The notes below the pieces were generated by a model. The model saw nothing but the letters and a program-made list of their open reading frames with translations, was not told the origin of the DNA and made no database searches. This document shows, piece by piece, positions 33,809-44,262 of a DNA stretch of 64,000 nt (its first letter is position 1; each line of letters starts with the position of its first letter). Both the position numbers and the translations under genes were made by a program. This DNA comes from Poronia punctata (taxonomy: Eukaryota > Ascomycota > Sordariomycetes > Xylariales > Xylariaceae). The stretch lies in assembly GCA_022579005.1 (NCBI GenBank), contig MU401489.1, positions 124,001 to 188,000 on the forward strand, in the 5' to 3' direction.

Positions 33809-35323
33809 ATGGCCCCCACCATCCTCCACCTCCGTCATGAGGAGAAGCCGTTAGAGCACCGTAGCGCTCTGACACCCACGACTGCAAAGGCGTTGATCGA
33901 TGCTGGTTATACGGTCAATGTTGAGAGGAGTCCTGCCAGGATTTTCGACGACGAAGAGTTTTCTACCGTCGGTTGCACACTCGTCCCCACGGGTAGCTGG
34001 CGCGAGGCCCCCGCCGATCATATAATTGTCGGACTCAAGGAGCTTCCAGAGGAGGAATGTGAGTTCGCGCAAACCACCTGAAGTCAATTCGCGAGTCCGA
34101 TAGGGATTGGCTGACAATTTTCGCCCTGTATATGTAGTTCCTCTCAAACACGTCCATGTCCAATTCGCCCACTGCTACAAAGACCAAGCGGGATGGGAGA
34201 CGGTATTGGCCCGCTTTCCCCGCGGAGGCGGCACACTTCTAGACCTCGAGTTCCTCCAAGATCCCGCCACAGGTCGTCGGGTCGCCGCCTTTGGCTATTC
34301 GGCCGGCTTCAGCGGTAGTGCTCTAGCGCTCAAGAATTGGGCCTGGCAACAGACACATCCCGCGGGCGAGAAGCTACCCGGTGTCGAGAGCTACCCGAAC
34401 GAGGCGGCCCTGATCAGCGACATCAAGAGCGATCTCGAGGCCGCCCGCGCCAAGGCTGGCCACTTGCCTCGCGTCATTGTCATCGGCGCTCTGGGACGGT
34501 GTGGACGCGGAGCTGTCGACATGTGTCTCAAGGCCGGCATCCCTGACGAGCAGATCCTCAAGTGGGATATGGCCGAGACTGCCAAGGGTGGTCCCTTTAA
34601 GGAGATTCATGAGAGCGATATCTTTGTCAACTGTAAGTTTGAACCTATCGTACTGTGCCCCTTATTTCGGGAGAATATGATCCTAACATGATTCTGATAG
34701 GCATATATCTGTCATCCAAGATTCCGCACGTAAGTAATGCCCACAGCACGACTCCTTCGGCCACTTTTCCACATGAATGGCCTTTACAGCTACGATTGCA
34801 CCCCCCCCCGCTGAATTATCGATGACTAACCCTAATCTACCAGTTTGTGAATTTGGAATCGTTGAAGCAACCAGGACGAAAGCTTACTGTTGTCTGCGAT
34901 GTATCGGCCGATACTACAAACCCCAACGTTCGTCATCTCCCAACCCCCTTTGATCTGAAAACGAATACTAACCATGACTTTAGAATCCTGGTAAGAAAGA
35001 ACACACATCGAACAAACATCTATGAATCCAATATCGAGCTACGTTTCTAACAAGTGATCTATTTAGTCCCCATCTACACCATTGCCACCACATTCAAAGA
35101 ACCTACTGTACCCGTAGAAGGCCTCGAGGGCGCACCATTAAGCGTCATCAGCATCGACCACTTGCCTTCTCTGCTCCCTCGAGAATCTTCCGAAGCTTTC
35201 AGCAAGGACCTGTTGCCGCACCTCCTCAAGCTAAACGACTGGCAGAACGATCCGGTGTGGGCTGGTGCCAAGAAGCTATTTGATTCCAAAGTCGCTACCC
35301 TACCCAAGGAAGCTCTGAACTAA
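33809..35323 (+). CDS. lys1: saccharopine dehydrogenase (NAD+, L-lysine-forming)
   Basis: Six exons join in phase to exactly 373 residues, the usual length of fungal Lys1: 33809-34058, 34138-34632, 34701-34729, 34844-34927, 34984-34990 and 35067-35323. The fifth is only 7 nt (AATCCTG) and supplies NP plus the first base of Val in the conserved NPNNPVPIY. The enzyme catalyses the last step of the aminoadipate route, oxidising saccharopine to lysine and 2-oxoglutarate. Seen features: the N-terminal LRHEEKPLEHRSALTP, the proposed active-site Lys in VGLKELPEE and His in QFAHCYKDQAGW, the nucleotide-binding VIGALGRCGRGAVDM, and the typical LLPRESSEAFS. No canonical peroxisomal targeting tripeptide is at the C-terminus (ALN). 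A C run lies in intron 3. Confidence 0.97.
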
Positions 35324-35981
35324 CTAGGTTAGAGATATCTGGGGTGAAGACGATGAAGATTAAGTTTATTCCTGGGACGGATGTAGGGCCTTAGCCTTAG
35401 TGGGGAAATGAGAATTAGGTTTAAAAAGGATACCATAGGAATGATAACAAGGGAACAAAATAGATGCCGAAGACGGGAATCGTTGAGCTAGCTTGTTGAA
35501 GAATTGAAGAAGAAATAATAGGCATGATAGAGATATTCCAACGTACATAAGATTTGAACAATACTTAAAGACTTCCACGAGTATGCATATCACTTTTTGA
35601 TGTGTGTTAAGTCACAGCTACTCTCGGGCTATTACTACCAGCCTGCTATTCGATTATACCGCCACACATATAGATTATATATGTTATATGGAATCCCCGG
35701 TAGAAGAGAACCGAGACAAGACTCCCATTTCCTTTCGAGATTTCTATCTGTAAACCGGCCCCCTACGCAAAATAGCGAGGAAGCAAAACCAGACCAGGAA
35801 CGCCGGCCACATATGCATACATAACTTGTAGTAAGTACATCATACAAGACGTCCGGCACTACCTATTAGGTATTGTTGTTGTTGTTGTACACGACCACAT
35901 CCTTTCCTCTCTGTTTCTCTCTCTCTCTCTCTCTCTCTCTTTTTCCTCCACACACATCATCATCCCCTTTCTCTTCCTCCA
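35324..35981. other. convergent 3' intergenic region
   Basis: Between the LYS1 and CMC1-like stops. Contains a GTT repeat (35875-35887) and a CT microsatellite (35917-35940). No gene. Confidence 0.5.
35917..35940 (+). repeat. CT dinucleotide microsatellite
   Basis: About 12 perfect CT units in the 3' flank of the CMC1-like gene. Confidence 0.9.
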
Positions 35982-36612
35982 TCACCTCTCCTCCTCCTCC
36001 CCCCCTTCCCTCCCCCTCCTCCTAACAACCTTCCCCCCAACCCGTTCCGGCCTCTGCAACTTCTCCAACTCCCTCCTAACCTGTTCGGGATCTCGTTCGG
36101 GCAGACCCCACCATTCCCTATGAAACCTCTCCTGCTCGATCTTCCTCCTCTCCTTCTTCTCGCGTTCCTTGGCGCGCGTCATGCGCGCGGCGAACCAATC
36201 CTCCCTCGCGCGATCGTGTTCCTCGGGCGTGGCCTGGGCCAACATGCAGTTGTTCATCGCGTGGGATAGGGCGCGGCAGGCGAAGGGGATCGTGAATGTT
36301 CGGTTGCGGGCGCAGTCTGCGAAGGCTTTTTTTTTTTTTTGGACGTTAGTTTTGCGGTTTCAAAAAAAAAAAAAATTGGTTTACGCAAGGGAAACAAGAG
36401 GGAAAGGAAAGAAGGGGGGGGAAATACCTTTAATCTCGTCCGCACATTGATTCCTCACCCTCGCATTAAATACTTCTCGTACTTGCGCCTCTTGACTAGC
36501 TGATAGAGGTAAAGGGTTTTTTGATGGGATAGGCAGACGTTCTTCTTCTTTTTCTTTTTCTTCTTTTTGTTGTCTACTACTACTACCACTACCACTACCA
36601 CTACCACTACCA

Positions 36613-36648
<36 letters not shown>

Positions 36649-36656
36649 GACGCCAT
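35982..36656 (-). CDS. CMC1-like COX assembly mitochondrial protein (twin CX9C)
   Basis: Two exons on the minus strand, 36428-36656 and 35982-36325, are joined in phase across a 102-nt intron to 190 residues. The joined protein has a textbook twin CX9C motif, CADEIKAFADC and CRALSHAMNNC; the first is completed only by the splice. Twin CX9C proteins fold in the mitochondrial intermembrane space through Mia40, and Cmc1 helps copper delivery to and assembly of cytochrome oxidase. This one is longer than yeast Cmc1: an N-terminal Ser run then SG repeat (residues 3-26) encoded by ACT/ACC trinucleotides, and a charged helical tail rich in Arg and Glu. The intron acceptor is preceded by 14 adenines rather than pyrimidines; a CTAAC branch point lies just upstream. 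Confidence 0.88.
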
Positions 36657-37517
36657 GGTTTTTTTTTTGCGCCGTGGCCATGGACCTATAAAACTCGTCC
36701 GGATAGGTTTTTTTTTCAAAGGAAGGGCGCAATCTGTTTTTTTGGGGGTGTTTTTTTTTTGTCGGACCGTAACCTAAGTAGGTAGGTAGGTAGATAGGTA
36801 GGGAAGAATCGTCTTGTTCGCTTCGAGTTTTATGCTATGCGGTTTCGCTCGTCGAAAGGTTCATTGTCTAACCTAGTAGGTAGAGTGGGTAGGTAGGTAG
36901 GTAGGTGTCGCTGGAACTCGGTCGTCAGGATTTGATTTTGTGGATCGTTTATGTCTCTTTATAGAGGCTGTTAAAACTTTCGGTCGTATAGGTAGTGCTG
37001 CTATCCGTAACCTGATATGCGTACAGATTGAGGAGCTCGTCAAATAGGTGATATGTTATATTGGCCTTTTTTGAAAACAGGTAGGCAAGAAAGAGGTAGT
37101 CTAGGTACGATATGCTCCGAGTCTCCGACCTTGCATTCACCAATCAAGAGCGGAGCTGCCTGTATGAAAGCTCAAAGCTACATTCGAAGATGGCCGGTAC
37201 ATAACATACTGCCACCCCCCACCGCCAGCACTTCTCAGAGGTATTCCAGGGTAGCCTAGCGCCCCTGGAAAAAATGGCCAGCACGAACATACGTGTACTA
37301 CGAGTAGGTATCCAGCTAATAGAAAACCTAGGATTTTAATCCCTTGATCAAGTGATAATCTATGGCTCATATTTAAACTACGATACGACTTCTCAATTGT
37401 GGTAGTATCAGAAAAACAATATTCAAGTGCATGTTGTTGTTATCGCTATAACCACTTCTTCATCGGTCGACTGTTTTGACAGACCTAGGGATAAACCTAA
37501 GAGATAACTACATCTGC
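36657..37517. other. intergenic, GGTAGGTA-motif cluster
   Basis: 5' flank of the CMC1-like gene and 3' flank of the FN3 gene. Holds dense GTAGGTAGGTAG stretches at 36778-36803 and 36877-36905. No gene. Confidence 0.5.
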
Positions 37518-40500
37518 CTACGAAGGCGTGTTCGGGACGGTGCTCGAACCTGACTCATCCCTCTCGATATCCAAACTTTCCTTCTCCTTGCCCGTCTTCT
37601 TCTTCATTGTGAACCTAGCACCCCACCCAACAGGTTTGTCCTTAGCCGATCGAGGGCCGCTCGTCGTTCCAACCGAAGGCGTACTATGAAGGCTATCGTA
37701 ACTGCGGCCGAGAAGATGAACGCCGCCGTCTTCGGCAAAGTCGTCAAAACTCGTACGGTCTCCTGAAACATTTCTATCCGAACTCGTAACACTGTTTGGC
37801 CCTTTCTTAACACCTAAGCCTCGCACCGATGAGAAGCTGAACTTGGACGAACTCCCTTTACGGAGCAGTTTCCTAAGCCCGCTCTCCTGGTCTTTCGAGG
37901 AACCACCATGATCTGATAGTGTAAAAGAGAATGGCTGCTCGAGGCTCAATGACTCGCGTGATTCGGTGATAGACGGTGAATCGACCGAGAGGGCGTCTCG
38001 GGACTTGCGAGAATCTGGGGGCGACTCATCGAAAGACTGGGTGCCCACCTCCGAGACAGATGTAAACGACTGTCTAGGCTTCTTTTCCTTGGCTTCCTTG
38101 TCTTTGCCCTTCCCCTTGGACTTCTCCTTGCCGTCCCTGATCTCTTTATCCGACTCCTTATCTTTACGGAAAAGACCACCAATGAACGGGTTCGCGGCTG
38201 GGTTAAGCCGCTGACTCAACGTCTTGGTCGGTTTGGTTCCGATAATGCCCACCTGGCTAGGCGATGCATGGAGGAGCTCAGAGTCGTCAAGAATCTCGTC
38301 ATCGGCATCAGCAAGAGTCGTCTTCAGCTGAGAGGGGGATCCATGCAGGGAAGGGCGTCGTGAGGGGTTCCGAGACCCAGTCCAGGGACTTTCCTCCGTG
38401 GTCCATAGCCGACTCTGCTGTGGCAATCGACCCCATATAGAGCCGCTATCGGTAGAAGGACGAGGCATCTCAGAAGACGCGATCGATAGAGGCCGGGGAC
38501 TGTTGGGATCCCGGTCAGAGAACAGAGTGCTACCAAGACTGCTGCTATGGGTACCAAGACCCATCCGTCGTGAAGCAATACCTCTCGGGCTCGCTGCAAT
38601 TGTCTCTGTGGCATCACTGCCGCTTCCAGGTGGCGGTGGTGCCCCTCGGTTAAACATGTGCCAGCCTCCAGAAAAGCTTATTCGGCGTTTATTGTTGCTC
38701 GGCTCGTCATCATCCGTCTGTCGAGGCAGAGATTGACTCTGGCCTGCTTTGAGTGTTCCCAATGCCGGGGCTTCTTCAGCCGTCTCCTTATGGCCACGGT
38801 GAAACCAGTGAAAACGACGAGTGGGAGCCTGAGTGGCTGGCGCCACCGGTGATGAAGACGGCCCAAATTCGCCTCGCAGCCCCCTGAGAGATCGGTGATC
38901 GCTACTGTCGCCGGTATAGTGATGAAACGGCAAATGCTGCGATGAGCCTTGTGGACTAGACATCAGGCTATGCGATGGAGCAGACGATGTTGGGGACTGC
39001 GGGTCATATTCTTGGGAGAAACCTGGCCCTAGCATCTCGTAATGAGGCTGTAGCGATGAGGGACTAGAGGGCTCGTCGTCGAGGAAGTCGTCAAGCATCC
39101 CCGCGGGTAATAAGGCAGTAGCGGTTGGGCTGAGTGGCGCACCGGCTGTGAGAGCTCTCATGCCCTCGTCATCTAGTGGAGCCGAGACGGGAATGCTGGT
39201 ATCCATAAAAGGCCCTTGGGCGAAGCCTGGTGGTATAGTTGGCGGTCGGGAAGGGCCGTAAGTTGAGGAACTTCCATAAGGACGGTCCAGCACGGCGAAT
39301 GACTGCGCGGGGGACGGGATGGCAACGTTGGACGCTGCGTTGCTGTTACGGCTCCGCCTCTTGAGTTGGCTTTGCGCCGTAAGCTCAAAGTCGACCCCAG
39401 ACGAGTTTGCCTGGCTATACATGAAAGGGAGGCCAGACTGATGGGCTGCTGCCAGTTGGGCTTGCAAGACCCTCTCGTAGTCGTTCGCCGCTCGTAATTT
39501 CCTGTTAGAAGCATACAAGCGTCGTTGCAGATCTCTCGCTCTCATTTCCCAGTTTCGCTTCATTTCGGCGTCCCTCTCCCGCCACTCTTCGCTCTCTTCG
39601 CCGCCGGGGAGTTTCTTCCTTTGATCCTCCGCCTCTTTCAGCTCGCGGCCTTTCTCTTTGAGTTCAGCCTCCTCTGCGGCCAGACATGCTTGAGCCTCGG
39701 CGATCTCCTGTCGGAGGTCATCACTTCGAGATTCTCCATCTTCCTGGCACCGGTCCCTCTCCTTTTCGAAGCCGCTTTGTCGTTTTCGCATCGATGCGAT
39801 ATCCTTGTCCCACTTGGCCATATCATCGTGGAGTTTCTGCCGTTCCGCTTCCCGGTCTCGTAGCAGTTTCTCTTTCTGATTTTTCCTCTGCTGGGCACTT
39901 CGCATTGCCCTTTCAGTCGAACCCATTTCTCTCTTGAGCTTTTCTGTCGTGTCATCCTTCTCTTTCTGTACGCGTCTCTTCACTTTCTTCTCCTCGGCTA
40001 GCGCGTCGATCAACTCTTTATGCTCCTTCTCATCCCGGGCTATCTGCGACTGCACCTCCTCAATCTCCTTTCGTATACTCTCAAACTTGACTCCCAATTC
40101 TTGTAATGATTGCTCCGAGTATTCCGAGATGGCATCCTTGACGGACTGCTCTATGCTAGTAGTAGACGGCGAATGCTTTCTCGTGAGCGTATTGCGCCTA
40201 CCAGCCGGAGGGCTTAGGTTCACATCGCGAGTCGAGCCGTCAGGGATGGAAGCCGTTTCGACGCCAGCAGCAGGGTTGCGTAACACGCCGTCTTCATCGA
40301 TATCAGCGGGCGGGATGGCGTGCTCCTCGGGTACGAAATTGGAGGGTAGACGGCCATCTCCCAGTTGAGGACGGCCATCCCTATCGTAAGTTCGCAAACG
40401 AATGACTCGGCTGCCGGCTTGGAAATTGTTGTAGCCGACGGCAATTACACGAATATTGTAGAAGTGGTTCGGCTTCAACCCAGTTACCGTGATAGCCGTC

Positions 40501-41133
40501 TCCTGGTTGGCAGAATCGCCGACTGTATTGAAATAGACGTCAATAATCAATCACACCACGGCGATATAGCATGCCTCTGCTCACCATTTACGCCATTGAC
40601 CTGGATCGTGAACTTCGCGACTGGCCGCGTGGGGAGGGGCCGTGTCCAATTCAAGGTAGCAGCATCCGAGCGGATCCCAGCGAGAGAAACATCGGGTGCG
40701 TCGGGTACCTCCACACCTAAGACGCCGATGAGGTCGTTGACAGATTTTCTCAGCGTTTGGACGGCGCGGTGGGCAAGCCTATCGAGATGCGAAATATCGG
40801 CGATCAGTACAAGGCAACGCTATCCACGTCATCATATAGTAGCACTACTCTGGGCTCGACATACCACAAGACAGCAGCTCCCGTCAGAAGCATATTAGCA
40901 TGGTACAGAACAAGTGCGTCCAGTCGCAGGAAGGTAGCAATCGTTATGAAAACGTGGTAGATGCGCGCGGGTGTGGACTGGGCGACCTCGGGAGCGATGG
41001 CCCAATAAAACAGGGCACAGCCGATAGCGACGATCAGGTTCAAATGAGTCGTCTTCGGTTCAATGAGCCACCAGGCAAAAAGTGCACAGATGAACAGAAA
41101 TGTAGGAACAGCCGTCCATGGGGCCCATAACAT
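37518..41133 (-). CDS. membrane-anchored fibronectin type III and coiled-coil protein
   Basis: Three coding exons on the minus strand (40865-41133, 40585-40778, 37518-40522) join in phase to 1155 residues; introns are 86 and 62 nt, with the first beginning GTATGT. The ATG at 41133 (MLWAPWTAV) starts immediately at a membrane segment. Residues about 5-75 hold two or three hydrophobic helices. A fibronectin type III-like domain follows (about 105-200: VPDAPDVSLAGI, LNWTRPLPT, FTIQVNG, ITVTGLKPNHFYNIRVIAVG). A long charged coiled coil comes next (about 285-500), and then a 600-residue Ser/Pro-rich, probably disordered tail with basic and KEK-rich patches. FN3 domains are rare in fungi. I know similar uncharacterised proteins in filamentous ascomycetes, but no assigned role. 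A membrane-tethered scaffold is a guess. Confidence 0.82.
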
Positions 41134-42375
41134 ATCGACTGGGCCGAGCAGAAGGGGGGGCTTTTCAAGACAGTATTTCTTCGGTGTACGGTGTACGGTG
41201 GACGGGGACTGAGCGATGCCGATAGGGACAACAAAGACGAGCGGCACATTCGGCTGACTACAGCATACATGTACATATGGAAGGCTGCTGTCGAATGATT
41301 ACAAGGTTCAGGCGTCAGAAATACGAAGACGGGACAGGGTGAAAGATGGCAAATTTCTCTCCCGCCGCTTCAAACTCGAGGACCCTCTATAATTAAAAGA
41401 TGGCTTCATGGAAGGAAAGTAGATAGCGGAGGGAAAATGTGGATAAGCTAGGTGCCCGTTTAGGAATCTGGTTTGACCTTGACTCTCGACTGCCGACAAA
41501 CAACCATGATTACCTAATGCCTCTGCTGTCACCGCCACAGGGGGCCAATAGAGACTTTCCCAAACTGGGGTTGTTGTTTTAGCCTCACAATAACCCCACT
41601 TTCACTTTGTACATGTGATGATGTGTTCTACAAAAACATGGAGACATCAATGGCTCTAAACAGCACACAAAATATCTCGGTGTAGTCTGCAATGCAAATA
41701 ACACATAGCCAAATAGACAAGGACAGCTATATATTCCATCTACACAACTGCTCCGTATCAAGGCACCGCTGTGCTCCAAACTACCGAGTATTGATACTGC
41801 AAGGGATTCTTAGATTCACCCGAGCATAGATAACAGAGTCTCTGCATATTAGAAAAGGTTGGAGGGAAAAGGAGCAAGCAACAAGCTAGATCTGGACGTG
41901 TCGCTATGCTCAGTGAGCATTCCCAGTTTATGACTAAACTCGGTCTTCGTATCAGACGACTCGTGGGGTCCTTGGCGGCCGACCGCGGATATTGAAACAC
42001 CAGGTAATAGGAAGATATCACTTAGACCTGCATGTGGGCATGTTTGTGGGAGAAAGTCTTTCGCCATATTCCTATGACATGATACAAAACGTGTACAAAT
42101 CTCGTGTGAGGAGCATTTACCCCTTTTTGGCCCCCCTTTTGGCGGGAACCTGTACCGCTGTCGATTTCCGAATAAGTAAGAAAAGAAATTCCCATGTAAA
42201 TTAGCGCCCTAAGTTCCCGAGGGGGTAGGTTCCTCTTAACGTAGCGCCCCTCCAAATATCCAAACGCCGCTTTAAATATCCCCGTCCTATAAATCCCCTG
42301 AACCTCACATCAACTCCTCGCCGGCTTTCGTGATAGCACCCCCAAGACCATTTAAAGAAAAATCCCAACGCTTGA
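41134..42375. other. intergenic, no gene seen
   Basis: 5' flank of the FN3 gene and 3' flank of the DUF7514-type gene. Short reading frames only. Confidence 0.45.
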
Positions 42376-44262
42376 TTATCGGGGGTATCGTCGACCGCCA
42401 ACACCAATCATGGTCGGACTAGGCCCTCGATCTGGATAACGCCGACGTTCACGTTTGTCCAGCTCATCCGATGTCAGGTTTCGCCTGACCTCCCTCTCTA
42501 ATTCCCTGTTATCCCGATGTCTATCCCTCGAGTCATACGCAGCCTGTTGTCGGCGGCGATCTATATCAGCGTGGCTACTTGTCCTCCTGCTGATAGCCGG
42601 ACGCAAGTATTCCCTCTCTTTGCGGCTCCGCCTTTCTATCTCCTCTTCTCTCTCACGTGCTATTGCACGTTCCCGCTCGCGGCCGCGCTCTCTTTCTCGC
42701 TCCCGCTCTCGTTCGCGTTCGCGTTCTACTAGTATTAGACGCTCACGGGCCCGAACATTCTCCCAACTGTCGCGGGGAGAATACTTAGTGGGCATCTCTA
42801 ACACGGAACCCTCGCTCGTGTATGACTCCCCAGATAAACTACGGCTCACGCGAGTAGTTGTCGGGGGTTGGTTCCGATAGCGTACATTCGATGGCAAGTC
42901 TCGACCGCGCTCCCTGGAACTACTCCGCCGTCGATCTGGCGGAGGTGCGATGAAGGAAGCAATCTTCTGTTTTAAACTTATGGTTCGAGGCTCATCGGCC
43001 CTCGCCTCATTTCGGCGATGTCGACTTGGCGCAATTGCCGGGGATGGAGGTTGAACCGATATACGGCGAACTGCCGGGAACGGTTGGGAAGCAGAGGCGC
43101 GACGCCGAGAAGCTCGTGCAATATCAGCATCCGAGTCCGAGTCGACGGGCAGACCCACATAGGGCGACTGGTAGCTTTTAGTATGACGGCGTGAATCCAG
43201 CGACGGGCGAGGATCTCGATTTGCTGATGGTCGCACCCTCGTCGTCGGGGACAGCCTGCCATCGGATAGTCCTGATGGTCTCGGCAATTCCTCCAGCGAA
43301 CTGCTACTGCCGCTGCTGCTTACCCTGCGTTTAGCTTCTGATGCCGTAGGATGGCTCTTGGGTTGCGTGAACCGAGGTTCCTTTATGTGAGTATAAGGTA
43401 CAGGTCTTCGACGTCGGAAATAATCATTCTCGGGCCGTTGCTGAGCCGTAGGACCCGTCGGCGTGTTGGCCTGACTGTCATGGCCGCCCTGGGTAGGGGT
43501 ATCGGAAGCGTCTCTTCGTGGTAATTGCTCCTCGGCAGGTGTGGCCGCCTCGCGCAGTTTCTTTCCGCACTCCCTGTGCCATTTGTCCACCGCCTCATCG
43601 CAAACTGCAGGGAAAGCGGTCGCAGGCAAGTCAACCGGGAAAGGCTCGCCAGTGCGAGGGTTCTTTAAACTCCAATTGGCCACGGCGAACTGTAAATATG
43701 GTACATGTTCCTCGGGCCCGAGGAGGATCTGAAGCGACTCCCAGCGGACAAACCCCCTTAACGTAAGAGCAGGTATAGACGGAGGCGCATAGTCATCGCC
43801 TGGCACGGGTTGCAGGCTGTGTTGGACTCCAAGGGCTTGCCATATATAGGACAAGGTTCGATCGGGAGACTCCAAGAAGAGAGCGTCGTAATCACCGCCG
43901 ACAGCATGATAGAAACCGGCGAGCTTCTTGGCATTCAGTTGTTTGTCATTTGTGTCGCCGACATGGTCAATCTAGATGGGTACGGATTAACGAGGGCCGG
44001 TTCGAGCGGAAGACAGGTGTGGACCAACAATGTATTTCCCGATGGCGCGCAAAAGACCATCCAACACGCGGGTTGGTGCCTTGTCCTCATTGAATAGATA
44101 GCCATAGTACGTCTTCCCATCAACCGGTGTTTTCTCTGACCCAGGTTGTGGCTGGGACTTGGACTGGGGTTTAGGCGGCGATCGGGGAGTGCCGTTGGCG
44201 GACGGGACAGCGGATTCGTCCGGACCACGTTTGAATGAGGAAGCCATGGGGACCAAGGCCAT
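42376..44262 (-). CDS. DUF7514-type fungal protein of unknown function
   Basis: Two exons on the minus strand, 44029-44262 and 42376-43971, joined in phase 0 across a 57-nt intron (GTTGGT to CATCTAG), give 609 residues. The start is ATG 44262; an in-frame ATG at 44247 (MASSFKRG) is an alternative. The conserved part covers about residues 45-210 and includes KTYYGYLFNEDKAPTRVLDG, LAGFYHAVGGDYDALF, SPDRTLSYIWQALGVQH, then ALTLRGFVRWESLQILLGPE and VANWSLKNPRTGEPFP; I associate this with the domain called DUF7514. The remaining 400 residues are disordered and Arg/Ser-rich, with an RE dipeptide run near residue 500 (VERERERERERERERGRERE) as in RNA-processing proteins. The function is unknown. The gene is in line with the FN3 gene downstream, but 1.2 kb apart. 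Confidence 0.8.

Noticed and set aside
38398..38736. Plus-strand frame opposite the FN3 protein tail
   Set aside because: Shadow of a disordered Ser/Pro-rich coding region.
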